Translations under genes and position numbers: made by a program
The notes under the pieces: model-generated
What the model saw: the letters and a program-made list of their open reading frames with translations, nothing else
The model's database searches: none
What the model was told of the DNA's origin: nothing
Shown: one piece after another, positions 9,432 through 18,954 of the stretch
How positions within the stretch are numbered: position 1 is the stretch's first letter
Layout: every line of letters begins with the position of its first letter
Assembly: GCA_025060715.1 (NCBI GenBank)
Contig: JANXBG010000010.1
Location: 1-55,717, forward strand
Direction of reading: 5' to 3'
Origin: Caldifarciminota bacterium
Lineage (GTDB): Bacteria; Hydrothermota; Tepidihabitantia; Tepidihabitantales; DTDR01
Length of the DNA stretch: 55,717 nucleotides

Positions 9432-10610
9432 TTATAAACCAATATCAGCAGGAGCTCGCCCCAGTTTATGAAGAAGATCAATTATCTCTTTTATTTTTTT
9501 ATTTACATCCTCTCCTATTCCATCCCGATTAGGATAGATTTCATATAGAGAAGCATATTCTTTTGGTGTCAAATTAATCATTAAAGAATTGGCACCGGCA
9601 AGTAGGCCCTTTTTTAGCCCTTCCTTTTTATCTAAGGTTTGCATAGCAGTAGTAACTAAAATTTTACTATTGGGATAAAGAATTCTTGCTTGAGCAATAG
9701 TATCTAAAACTTTCTCCATCGGTGGTGGCGAAAAATCTTTTAGCGGTGTATCAGGATGGGGAATAAAAGGACCAAAAGAAAACATTTCAGCACCAAGTTC
9801 ATTAGTTAAAGTAAGGTTATTTAAAATATCTCCTTCCTCTTCACCCGGCAAACCAATCAAAAATCCAGTCATTATTAAATAACCTATATTTTTCAACTCT
9901 TTAATTAAATTAACCCTATCCTCTAATTTATGCCCTGGCCTCATTTTTTCATATATCTTCTCATTACTTGTCTCAAATCTCAAAAGAACACCCCTGGCAC
10001 CAAATTCATAAAGCTTTTCAAAAATTTCTATCTCCCTCTCACCGATACTTAATATCAAAAGACACGGACTCTCTTCCATTACCCTTCTTACAATATAAGA
10101 TAATTTATCAATATCATAATATAAGTCTTCTCCGGATTGAAATACTAAGGCTTTAAAATTTAATTTCTTTATTGCATAAAAAGCTAAATTAACTATTTCA
10201 TCTAATTCCATTCGGTATCTTTTTAATTTTTTATTATCCCTTCTTAAACCACAATAGAGACAGTTATTCCGACAATAATTAGAAAATTCAATTATTCCGT
10301 GAACACAACAGGAATTATCATGATATTCTTGACGAATTCTATTAGCAATCTTATATAAATCTTTAGAAGGATAAGTAACCCTTAAATCAATCTCTTTTAA
10401 TTTATGAAAAAATTCTTCCCAAACCTTTAATGTTTCAATTGCTTCTTCTTTAGGAATCTTTTGAATAACAAAACCTCCTTGAGCATAAACATAATCACCA
10501 ATTTTTAAATCATAAAAATCGTTTCTTACCTTTTTAATAATTCCAAAATATTCAATTTTGCAGATGTTGTTATCTATCTCAATAACTTTTCCTGGAATAG
10601 CATAACACAT
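9432..10610 (-). CDS. hydE: HypC-like domain fused to [FeFe]-hydrogenase maturase HydE (radical SAM)
   Basis: N-term MCYAIPGKVIEI...GDYVYAQGGFVIQKIPKEEAIETL (HypC/HupF pattern) followed by IIEFSNYCRNNCLYCGLRRDNKKLKRYRM (HydE radical SAM). Confidence 0.9.
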   Translation of the reverse strand: MCYAIPGKVIEIDNNICKIEYFGIIKKVRNDFYDLKIGDYVYAQGGFVIQKIPKEEAIETLKVWEEFFHKLKEIDLRVTYPSKDLYKIANRIRQEYHDNSCCVHGIIEFSNYCRNNCLYCGLRRDNKKLKRYRMELDEIVNLAFYAIKKLNFKALVFQSGEDLYYDIDKLSYIVRRVMEESPCLLILSIGEREIEIFEKLYEFGARGVLLRFETSNEKIYEKMRPGHKLEDRVNLIKELKNIGYLIMTGFLIGLPGEEEGDILNNLTLTNELGAEMFSFGPFIPHPDTPLKDFSPPPMEKVLDTIAQARILYPNSKILVTTAMQTLDKKEGLKKGLLAGANSLMINLTPKEYASLYEIYPNRDGIGEDVNKKIKEIIDLLHKLGRAPADIGL

Positions 10611-10612
10611 AT

Positions 10613-12004
10613 TTAAAAATACAAATCCCTTTCGCCTTTTTTTATTCTTTCTATTCTTTTTATTGTCTCTTTTCTTACATTTTCATTATCAATTTTATTT
10701 AAATAGTATTCTACTACCTCATATCCTTTTTCGTATATCTCTTTTTTACCATTATTTTTAGCAAAATTTTCTAAATATTCAACAAAGGTTAAAATTCCAT
10801 TAGGTCGACAGAATTTATGGATTTCACCCGGTTTAGCAAGATTCATAAAATTTTCTCCAGTTCTTCCTATCCGATAACAGGCAGTGCAAAAACTGGGAAT
10901 TAATTTATCTTCTAAAATATCACTGATAACCTCTTCTAAATTTCTTAAATCATATACTTCAAATTGAACCTCTTCTTTAAGAAATTTTTTATAACCTCCA
11001 GGTGAAGTTCTTGAGCCAGCCGAAGTTTGAGAAATTCCTAATTTAAAAGCGATCTTTCTTATTTCGGGTCTCTCTCGGGTTGATAAAATCATTCCAGTAT
11101 AAGGAACCGCTACTCTTAATATAGCAATTATTTTCAAAAAATCTTCATCAGAAACAGGATAAGCGGGTTGATAAGTTACTGTTGGCGCCTCTCTAAATCT
11201 TGGAACCGATATAGTGTGAGGACCAATTCCAAGATGTTTATCCATAAATTGAGAATGGGAAACCAAAGAGAGCACCTCAAATCGCCAATCATAAAGTCCA
11301 AAAAGAACTCCAATCCCTAAATCATCAATCCCGCCTTCAAAAGCCCGAATATGAGCAGTTATCTGCCTTTCATAATCACTTTTTGGTCCTTTATGTAATT
11401 TCTTATACGTCTCATAATGATAGGTTTCTTGAAATAACTGATAAGTACCAATTTTTACTTCTTTTAATTTTTTATAATCCTCTTTGGTCGTTGCGGAAAT
11501 ATTCACATTCACTCTTCTAATATTTCCTTTTTCAGTTTTTACCGAATAAATTGTCTCTATTGCTGAAACAATATAATCAATCGGATTATTTATTGGGTCT
11601 TCACCACATTCTAATAATACCCTTTTATGACCCATTTCGATAATCCTTATGGTCTCTTCTTTTATCTCTTCCAAACTTAATTTCCTTCTTTTTAAAGGAT
11701 TTCTAATATGGAAATTACAATATTCACAATCATTAACACAAAAATCTGAAATATATAAAGGAGCGAAAAATACCAATCTTTCACCATAAATCTCATCTTT
11801 TATCTTTCCGGCAATATTAAAGAGTTCACTAATCAGTTCTTTATCTTTAAGATTTGTTAAATAGCCTACCTCTTCTAAAGAAAGCCCCTTTTTCTCTTTT
11901 GCTTTATTAAAAATTAATTCTATAGTCTTTCTATCAGGATTCTTTGTCTTTTCTAAAATTTGTAAAATCTTCTCTTCATCACAAATTTCTTTAATAACCT
12001 TCAT
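10613..12004 (-). CDS. hydG: [FeFe]-hydrogenase maturase HydG
   Basis: Radical SAM CVNDCEYCNF plus C-terminal CTAC-x22-C (CTACYRIGRTGENFMNLAKPGEIHKFC). Confidence 0.93.
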   Translation of the reverse strand: MKVIKEICDEEKILQILEKTKNPDRKTIELIFNKAKEKKGLSLEEVGYLTNLKDKELISELFNIAGKIKDEIYGERLVFFAPLYISDFCVNDCEYCNFHIRNPLKRRKLSLEEIKEETIRIIEMGHKRVLLECGEDPINNPIDYIVSAIETIYSVKTEKGNIRRVNVNISATTKEDYKKLKEVKIGTYQLFQETYHYETYKKLHKGPKSDYERQITAHIRAFEGGIDDLGIGVLFGLYDWRFEVLSLVSHSQFMDKHLGIGPHTISVPRFREAPTVTYQPAYPVSDEDFLKIIAILRVAVPYTGMILSTRERPEIRKIAFKLGISQTSAGSRTSPGGYKKFLKEEVQFEVYDLRNLEEVISDILEDKLIPSFCTACYRIGRTGENFMNLAKPGEIHKFCRPNGILTFVEYLENFAKNNGKKEIYEKGYEVVEYYLNKIDNENVRKETIKRIERIKKGERDLYF

Positions 12005-12108
12005 TAATTAATTATAAAATCTTAATTTTTAAAATCAAGGTAATAAAAATGAATATTCTCCTCTTTTTAATTATTAAGATATAAGATTCAATTTGTTAAG
12101 TTTTTAAA

Positions 12109-14061
12109 CTATTTCAATATTATTAACCTTCCAGTGAAAATATTATTTTGGATAACAAAACGATAAAAGTAAATGCCCGTACCAATCTCAGATAAATTTA
12201 TTTCTAAATTATTCTTTCCTTTTTTACCAATATTGGAAAGTTCTTTTATTTTTCTACCTGTTCCATCATAAAGGAAGAAATTGAATCTCTCCTCTTTAGA
12301 AAGATTAAAGGTAAAAGAAATTTTATCTTTTTGGAGATTTTGTATTTTAAAAATAGGAATTATTTCTTTTAAAGAAAATTCTTGGACATTCGCCACTTTT
12401 TCATCCTTGACAATCATATCTTGGTCTTGAATTAAAGTAAGAGAAGTTGCGTTAGCACAGCTTAAATCAAAGAAATAATTTCCTGAACCACTATAAGAAG
12501 TAACATAAATCCGATAATTGCCAGTGGTTGTTGGACTATAACCAATATATTCTTGTCGAGTTGTTCCGGTAGAATAAGCTACTCGAGTTCCTGCTGGGTT
12601 ATAAAGATGTAAATCAAAATCGGGATATCCCGAACTCCAATTAGGTATTATTAAGGTTATTGCGATAGGGTAAGAAATAGAATTAACATTTACCTGCCAA
12701 ATATCGGTTCTTCCACTACCGCCGAGATATTCCGAAGCATAAATATGGGGTGGCACAATAGGACCGGTTCCACTGTAACCACCGGCAACTTTTATTGCCT
12801 CATAAGCTTGACATCTTCCAAAGCCATAATCAATATCTTTATTAGTTGGTCCCCAATCTTCGCAGGTGCTACTTAAAATATTCTTTATCTGAGTTGGTGT
12901 CAAATTGGGATTGGCATCTAACATCAAAGCTATCACTCCGGCAATAAAGGGGGTTGCCATACTTGTTCCACTGTAAGTAATATAACTATTTCTTGTTCCA
13001 CTTCTTGCTGCAGTGATATTCACACCGGGACCACATACATCAGGTTTTATTCGACCATCTGCAGTTGGACCACGGCTTGAGAAGTTAGCCAAATAAAAAC
13101 CTTTCTCGCCACAATCTGCCATCGCACCAACAGTTATCACTTTTTCAGCAGCGGCTGGGGAACCAATTGTATATCTTGCTGGGCCTGAATTTCCTGCGGC
13201 AACAACGGTAATAATTCCGTTATCCACAGCATTATTACAGGCCAAGGAAAGGGCATCTTGACCATTAGAACTACCAGAGATACCTAAACTAACTGAAAGA
13301 ATTTTTATATTATAAGTATTTTTATTTTGGACGACCCAATCAATACCAGCAATGATGGTTGATGTTGAACCGCTACCTAGGGAATTAAGAACTTTAACTC
13401 CTACTAAAGCCGCGCCATAAGCAACTCCCCGATAAGCAGCATTTGCTTGTCCTTCACCAGCAGCAATGGAAGCACAATGAGTTCCGTGGCCATTATCATC
13501 ATAAGGTGTTGGGCGGTTGTTAATGAAATCCTTCCAGCCAATTACTTTTCCACCATCTAAGTCATAATGGCCAATATCAATACCAGTATCAAGAATAGTA
13601 ATTACAATATCATTAGAAGAATAAGAATTCACATTACCATCTCTATCACCTTCAACCCCAAAGTCATTTCTTGCTTTTGTGACACCAAACCAAGAAGAAG
13701 CGGTTCCTAAAAAGGCATAGACTGGAGAATCGTATTCAATATGATGCACTACTTCTTCTTTTGCTAATTGTAAAATCTGCTCCTTTTTAAGAAGAGCAGC
13801 AAAACCAGGAATTATTTGATAACGATAGCGAATAGAAAAATCCCCAATCTTCGCTTTTAAATGGTCCACTAAAATATCCGATACCGCTTCCTTAAGTAAA
13901 ACAATTACCGGAATCTCCTTCTCTCTTTCTAAAAGATAATTTAGATTTTCAAAAAGTTTATCACCATTCACATCGTAAAGAAGATTTTTTTCTTGGGGGA
14001 TTTTAAAATTGCTGGCAAAAAAGAAGAGGGGTATAAAAAATAATAACAATATCTTTTTCAT
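12109..14061 (-). CDS. Secreted subtilisin-like S8 peptidase with PPC-like domain and C-terminal sorting-type domain
   Basis: Catalytic motifs ILDTGID, NGHGTHCASIAAG, SGTSMATPFIAGV; inhibitor I9-like propeptide; C-term FNFFLYDGTGRKIKEL...GTGIYFYRFVIQNNIFTGRLIILK. Confidence 0.92.
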   Translation of the reverse strand: MKKILLLFFIPLFFFASNFKIPQEKNLLYDVNGDKLFENLNYLLEREKEIPVIVLLKEAVSDILVDHLKAKIGDFSIRYRYQIIPGFAALLKKEQILQLAKEEVVHHIEYDSPVYAFLGTASSWFGVTKARNDFGVEGDRDGNVNSYSSNDIVITILDTGIDIGHYDLDGGKVIGWKDFINNRPTPYDDNGHGTHCASIAAGEGQANAAYRGVAYGAALVGVKVLNSLGSGSTSTIIAGIDWVVQNKNTYNIKILSVSLGISGSSNGQDALSLACNNAVDNGIITVVAAGNSGPARYTIGSPAAAEKVITVGAMADCGEKGFYLANFSSRGPTADGRIKPDVCGPGVNITAARSGTRNSYITYSGTSMATPFIAGVIALMLDANPNLTPTQIKNILSSTCEDWGPTNKDIDYGFGRCQAYEAIKVAGGYSGTGPIVPPHIYASEYLGGSGRTDIWQVNVNSISYPIAITLIIPNWSSGYPDFDLHLYNPAGTRVAYSTGTTRQEYIGYSPTTTGNYRIYVTSYSGSGNYFFDLSCANATSLTLIQDQDMIVKDEKVANVQEFSLKEIIPIFKIQNLQKDKISFTFNLSKEERFNFFLYDGTGRKIKELSNIGKKGKNNLEINLSEIGTGIYFYRFVIQNNIFTGRLIILK

Positions 14062-14111
14062 CTTCTCCTCCTTTTTAATAATTTAATCAATTATAAATTA
14101 TTAATTTTTTT

Positions 14112-15431
14112 GTGTCAATAAAAATAATACTTGAAAAAAATATTAAAATTGGCAAAATTAATAAAGTAGAATTAAAGGTTAATTTGTTTAAAAGGAATTT
14201 TCTTTTAATTTTACTTCTTATTTTAATTCGTTTCCTTTTTTTTATCCCTTTATTATCTAATGAAAATGCAATTCTTGAAGCGGTAAGCGATGGAAAAGAG
14301 TATTATGAACTTGCCAAAAATCTTGCTTTATCTTTTAATTACGAAAGAGAAGGAAAATTTGATACAAAAAGACCTCCCCTTTTTCCATTTTTGTTATCTT
14401 TATTTTATTTTATTTATCCCAAACCTTATATTGGTTTTATTTTCTACTTAATTTTATCAATAATTTTTTTGTTACTAATAAAGAAATATTGCCCAAAAGA
14501 AATCTTTTACCCTTTTGCCTTCTTATTTATCTTATCACCACAAATAAATTTTTATTCCCTTTTTCCGATTACCGACTTACTTTTTGGTATCTTTCTTTTT
14601 CTAACCTATCTCTTTTTAAAAAATAATAAAACTTCTCTTTCTTTAATCTTTTTCTCTTCTCTACCTTACATCAAACCTGTTGGTCTTCTTTTACCGCCCT
14701 TCTTAGCAGCCTATTATTTTGTTAAAAAAAGCTTTAAAAAAGCATTACTCTTTATTCTTATCCCCTATCTTTCTATTCTTCCTTGGTCTTTTTTAACTTA
14801 TAAAAAGATAAACCTTTTTACCTTTTCTACTTTACCTTATATTAATTTCTTTTCTTATTATCTACCAGTTGCCAAATCGTTAAAAGAGAAAATAAGTTAT
14901 GAAAGAGCAAAAGAATTAATGAATGAAGATTTAGAAAAGAATTTAAAAGAAAATTATACTGAAAAAGATTACTGGCAGACAATTAAAGAGATATCATTGA
15001 AAGAGTTTAAAAAGGCAACTTTTCATTTTTTTATCTCCCATTTTATTTTTTCTTTTAATACCTTAATTTCGCCAATCTCTTTTAAACCATTATTAATATA
15101 TTTAAACAAAAAAATAGAAAGACCAATCCAACAAGAAATCTTTGCTTCTTTTTTAAAAGGAAGAGTGATTGAAAGTATAAATATATTTTTAAAAGAAAGA
15201 TTATTTAAAATTGGCCTCTTTGGTAATTTTCTTCTTGTCTATTCTTTTATCTTTCTTCTTTTTATTCTAATCCAGTTTGTTAAAATAATTAGAAGAGAGA
15301 AACCCTTATTAGAACTTTTAATTATTTTTCCTTTAATCTTCTCAACCGGTGTAGTTGGCGAAGCACGATATCGGTTGTTGTTTGAAGTTATTATCTATTT
15401 CTTGATTGTAAAATCTTTTAAAAAAGATTAA
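14112..15431 (+). CDS. Polytopic membrane protein, GT39/PMT-like glycosyltransferase
   Basis: Multiple TM segments, DGKEYYELAKNLALSFNY... and RPPLFPFLLSLFY typical of the family. Confidence 0.6.
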   Translation: MSIKIILEKNIKIGKINKVELKVNLFKRNFLLILLLILIRFLFFIPLLSNENAILEAVSDGKEYYELAKNLALSFNYEREGKFDTKRPPLFPFLLSLFYFIYPKPYIGFIFYLILSIIFLLLIKKYCPKEIFYPFAFLFILSPQINFYSLFPITDLLFGIFLFLTYLFLKNNKTSLSLIFFSSLPYIKPVGLLLPPFLAAYYFVKKSFKKALLFILIPYLSILPWSFLTYKKINLFTFSTLPYINFFSYYLPVAKSLKEKISYERAKELMNEDLEKNLKENYTEKDYWQTIKEISLKEFKKATFHFFISHFIFSFNTLISPISFKPLLIYLNKKIERPIQQEIFASFLKGRVIESINIFLKERLFKIGLFGNFLLVYSFIFLLFILIQFVKIIRREKPLLELLIIFPLIFSTGVVGEARYRLLFEVIIYFLIVKSFKKD

Positions 15432-15475
15432 GTAATCGCTTTTACCGTTGATTTTGTTATTTTTCTAAGACATAT

Positions 15476-15823
15476 TCAAATATTATCTTTTTTTGGCACC
15501 TCCTTCTCACTTGACCCTACGCTACGAACCTTATAAATGATATTTGTCCAATCCAATTCAGGAAGTCTCTTTTCACTATTATAATTGAAACCATTTAAAC
15601 CAAAAGAAACTATTAAATTATCACAATAAGGACATCTAATTGAAATCTCGCAATAAAAAATCTTTTATCTGTGGTAAACTAACTGAGATTTGATTAAGTG
15701 TCAAAAATCTTTTTATTTTTAGATAAGCTTTGCCTAAACACTGAAAGTTTTAACATTCTATTGGTTTTTTTCTAAATTCTTTACTAAACAAGTAATAGAG
15801 GTTTTATTTTCAAAAATCGTCAT
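15476..15823 (-). pseudogene. Decayed gene encoding a zinc-ribbon protein
   Basis: SD AAGGAGG then MTIFENKTSITCLVKNLEKNQ*; downstream frames hold QCLGKAYLKIKRFLTLNQISVSLPQIKD and IFYCEISIRCPYCDNLIVSFGLNGFNYNSEKRLPELDWTNIIYKV..., separated by stops/frameshifts. Confidence 0.5.
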
Positions 15824-15889
15824 TTAATTTTTCCTCCTTGTCTAATCTAAAAGAGATTTATATTATAAAAGAAAGACTTTTAAAAAGTT

Positions 15890-16214
15890 CCCAAATCTTC
15901 GTTATTACAGAACCTTTGGATACAGAGTATAACGCCTTCAAGAGAAAGTTTTTTAATGGGCGCAGGCTCAGGATGAGGGATTTTATGGGGATCATTCTTT
16001 ACTACATAAAACTTCTTTTCTAAAATATAATAATTTCCCTCTTTTATCCATTTTTCATAACTTATTCTTAAAGGATATTCCTTTTTAATAACAATACTAT
16101 CTAAAATTCTTAAACGATTTTTAATTTCCGTATATGTGTATTTAACACTTTAATTTCTTCCTCTCGTCTAATAAATAGACTTTTTTCAAAATAGTTAATT
16201 AATAACTTTTCCAT
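15890..16214 (-). pseudogene. Frameshifted hypothetical protein gene
   Basis: ATG at 16214: MEKLLINYFEKSLFIRREEEIKVLNT..., then protein-like continuation in another frame: YTEIKNRLRILDSIVIKKEYPLRISYEKWIKEGNYYILEKKFYVVKNDPHKIPHPEPAPIKKLSLEGVILCIQRFCNNEDLGTF*. Confidence 0.55.
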
Positions 16215-16459
16215 TTTGCCAAATTAAAAAACTTACAATTTATCCGAGTCATTTGAAGAAAGCTCCTAAAATAACATTAAATAAAACTTTTAATATTTAA
16301 ATAAAAACTTTTGAGCTAACTTTTCTAAAACTGCTTAAAAATAAATTGTTTAAATTTACTAATAACAAGAAATACCTTAAAAAACAGCAAAATCTCTTCT
16401 CGTCTTAGGAAGGACATTAAAAAGACAATTTTTAAGATTAAAAATTCCCATATTATATG

Positions 16460-16488
16460 GGTATAGCACATTTTTGCCAAAATGTCAA
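16460..16488 (-). promoter_or_regulatory. Sigma70-type promoter (TTGACA-N17-TATACC)
   Basis: Reverse strand TTGACATTTTGGCAAAAATGTGCTATACC. Confidence 0.6.
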
Positions 16489-16594
16489 GCGAAATTTTTA
16501 ATATAAGTTTAAAATTAAACGACGAATAATCACTAAAATTTTACCTTTCTTATAACTCAACAATTTTCAATCGCCTTTTATATCAGTAATTCAT

Positions 16595-17899
16595 TTATTT
16601 TTTAACTTTTGGTAAATTATTTTTTAAAAAATTTATTTTTTTCTCAAAAGCGGTGTTAATACTAATTTCAATTTCGTTTTTGTCATTTTTTCTTAACATA
16701 ATTATATTATGCTCAAAACCCCTATGGGCAAAAAAATTTCTCTTATCAATATTATCTTTCTCTTTATCATTGAGGAGCTTGGCATAAGATTGATATTCTG
16801 AAGAAGGGTTTAATTTCTTTATATACTCAATCTCTACATCAATACTATTAGTTTCTATTGGAAATTTCTCTTTTGACCAAATTTTATTTTTTAATTTTTC
16901 AATTTCTTTTAAATTAATATCTTTCTTCTTAGTAAACCCATTAATATTTAATATCCAGGAAGCCAAAAAGCTTTTTATTAAATTTTCAAAATTAATATTA
17001 AATTTAAATTTTCTTTTAATATCCAATTTATTATTTTGATTTTTATCTATTGAAATCTTCTCTTCAAATATCTCTGATAGCTTGTTAATTTTCTCTTCCA
17101 AGTTATCAATTTGAGGTAAATAATATATCACAAAAACAGGAAGACAGTGCATAAAAGCAGAAAGAAAGAAGTATAAACTACCAGGAAATTTGTTATCCTT
17201 ACTACTTAATTCTCTTTTTTCATACCCATTAAGATGATTAACAAAAACTTCAAAAGGCTCAAGGATTCCTTTTTCATAAAAATAACCAATTAATTTAGGT
17301 AACACCTTCGTTCTTTCTATTATATTTACGTTTAACTCTGATGGTCTAGCAGTTCTGAGATAAGTATCAGAATTCAAAACAATTAAATTTATCTCAAAAG
17401 AATAGGCTAAAATTTGAAGAATTTCTCTCAAAGCCCGATAGGTCAAAACAGGTAAAAAATTTATTCCATGACTTATATCTAAAAATACTTCAATTTCTTT
17501 AGAAGATGGAGATTCTAACTCTTTCTTAAAGAAAAAGGCCAACTCTTTAAAAATCGCATAATAATAATCCATTGCATTACCAATAAATCTTGTTTTATTA
17601 AATTCTCCCACACCGTAAGAGATAATTATTTTATTAGAAGAAACTCCCAATTCTTGATCACAAAAATTTTTAATTATTTCTTTTGCCTTATTTTTTAAAT
17701 CTTTATAGGAGCTAATCAATTCATCTTTAATTTCCTCATCAGCAAGAGTATCAATGGATATGATCACTGTCTTATCTATTTTTTCTTTTTCTATTATCAA
17801 AGTTAAGGGATCCTTAGTTTCCTTCTGTGTATCTTTATAGTTATATTTTACTTTATCCCAATTTCGAGGATTTCCCCAAGTAGAAATTAAAATCTTCAT
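16595..17899 (-). CDS. Csx1-like CARF-HEPN CRISPR-associated ribonuclease
   Basis: N-term MKILISTWGNPRNW, CARF motif FLDISHGINFLPVLTYRALREIL, C-terminal HEPN R-x4-H (RNFFAH). Confidence 0.82.
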   Translation of the reverse strand: MKILISTWGNPRNWDKVKYNYKDTQKETKDPLTLIIEKEKIDKTVIISIDTLADEEIKDELISSYKDLKNKAKEIIKNFCDQELGVSSNKIIISYGVGEFNKTRFIGNAMDYYYAIFKELAFFFKKELESPSSKEIEVFLDISHGINFLPVLTYRALREILQILAYSFEINLIVLNSDTYLRTARPSELNVNIIERTKVLPKLIGYFYEKGILEPFEVFVNHLNGYEKRELSSKDNKFPGSLYFFLSAFMHCLPVFVIYYLPQIDNLEEKINKLSEIFEEKISIDKNQNNKLDIKRKFKFNINFENLIKSFLASWILNINGFTKKKDINLKEIEKLKNKIWSKEKFPIETNSIDVEIEYIKKLNPSSEYQSYAKLLNDKEKDNIDKRNFFAHRGFEHNIIMLRKNDKNEIEISINTAFEKKINFLKNNLPKVKK

Positions 17900-17995
17900 A
17901 AAAATATTTTTTTAACTCAAATCAAAACTTCTAAAATCTAAACATCTCTTAATCTTTAAAAATAATTTTTCAAATTTTTTTAAATTTTTCCACAT

Positions 17996-18826
17996 CTAAA
18001 TTTTTTTTAATTCTTCTAAGATAAATACTCCCTTTTCGGTTATTTTTATCCGATATTCTTTACCTGTTTCTTCATCCCTTTCCACTTCAACTAATTGATA
18101 GAGTTTTAATCTTTCTATCTCTTGAGGAAACTTTTGAAGAATCCGCTCATACTCCCCACCGCTACGCGGTTTTCTATCTTTAAGTTGTTCTAATAACTCT
18201 ATTTCTTTTCCTTTTGGTAAATAAAAAAGGGGCGGTAAAAATATTGTTCGGTTGAATTCTTCATGCATATAATAGATTTCACAATTCAAAAGAAAGCCGG
18301 CAAGGGCAGTAACCATCACATAAGCTTTAAAACCTCCCGTAGGATTGAAATATACTTTATAACCCTCCTCCTTCTTTCTTTTTGCAATACTAATAAGCCT
18401 ATCAAGAAGCAAAGAGATATCCTTCTGAAACTCATCTTTAGCATAATTCTCATCAAATATCTCAGCTTCATAAAAATAACCACTAACTTCAGAAGGAGGA
18501 TAAATTTTATAATTTTCTTCTTCTAAAAATTTTTCAATAACTTTTCGACAAAGTTGATTAGAAGCGGTGTTAGTTCCAAAAAGATAGACTGAAATATTAG
18601 AAGGTTCTTTATTTTCTACTACTCTTAAAAAAGTATTTAACTCTGCTGAATTCTCCTTTGGATTCTCTTTAAGAAAAGAGTATAATTTATTCACCTCTTT
18701 GGAATTATTTAAAATTTCTTTCCAATAACTCTCATCTCTTATTTTTATATCTTCCGGCAGTACTCCTCTTCTCTGAGCATTTTGGATTAAGGAAACTCCA
18801 CTACTTATTATATGAAATTCTTTCAT
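17996..18826 (-). CDS. APE2256-like CARF-domain protein with C-terminal winged-HTH
   Basis: IISSGVSLIQN, VYLFGTNTASNQL, VYFNPTGGFKAYVMVTALAGFLLNCEIYYMHEEFN (CARF core), C-term LKLYQLVEVERDEETGKEYRIKITEKGVFILEEL (wHTH). Confidence 0.8.
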   Translation of the reverse strand: MKEFHIISSGVSLIQNAQRRGVLPEDIKIRDESYWKEILNNSKEVNKLYSFLKENPKENSAELNTFLRVVENKEPSNISVYLFGTNTASNQLCRKVIEKFLEEENYKIYPPSEVSGYFYEAEIFDENYAKDEFQKDISLLLDRLISIAKRKKEEGYKVYFNPTGGFKAYVMVTALAGFLLNCEIYYMHEEFNRTIFLPPLFYLPKGKEIELLEQLKDRKPRSGGEYERILQKFPQEIERLKLYQLVEVERDEETGKEYRIKITEKGVFILEELKKI

Positions 18827-18857
18827 TTAACCTCCTTTTTACTTTCAACTTTTCCTT

Positions 18858-18886
18858 ATTTTAATAAATTATAAATATTCTGTCAA
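18858..18886 (-). promoter_or_regulatory. Promoter of the CARF cassette (TTGACA-N17-TAAAAT)
   Basis: Reverse strand TTGACAGAATATTTATAATTTATTAAAAT upstream of AAGGAGG-ATG at 18826. Confidence 0.65.
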
Positions 18887-18919
18887 TCATTTTATGAATA
18901 ATGTGAATTTTATGTTTAA

Positions 18920-18948
18920 TTGACATTAAATAAAAATTTGATTATATT
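18920..18948 (+). promoter_or_regulatory. Promoter of rnpB (TTGACA-N17-TATATT)
   Basis: TTGACATTAAATAAAAATTTGATTATATT ends 6 nt before the RNase P RNA 5' end; divergent to the CARF promoter. Confidence 0.7.
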
Positions 18949-18954
18949 TATTTT

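Noticed and set aside
15838-16023. 61-aa + strand ORF
   Set aside because: The opposite strand carries the more protein-like, frameshifted reading
18263-18526. 87-aa + strand ORF inside the CARF gene, and similar antisense ORFs (7636-7863, 9171-9356, 9968-10156, 20191-20403, 21742-22044, 22037-22267, 22293-22517, 22502-22813, 25477-25659, 27110-27364, 31150-31371, 32931-33137, 33803-34054, 34711-34914, 35900-36094, 46060-46248, 49991-50296, 52884-53117, 53653-53889)
   Set aside because: Opposite to well-supported genes, low-complexity shadow translations, no family motifs
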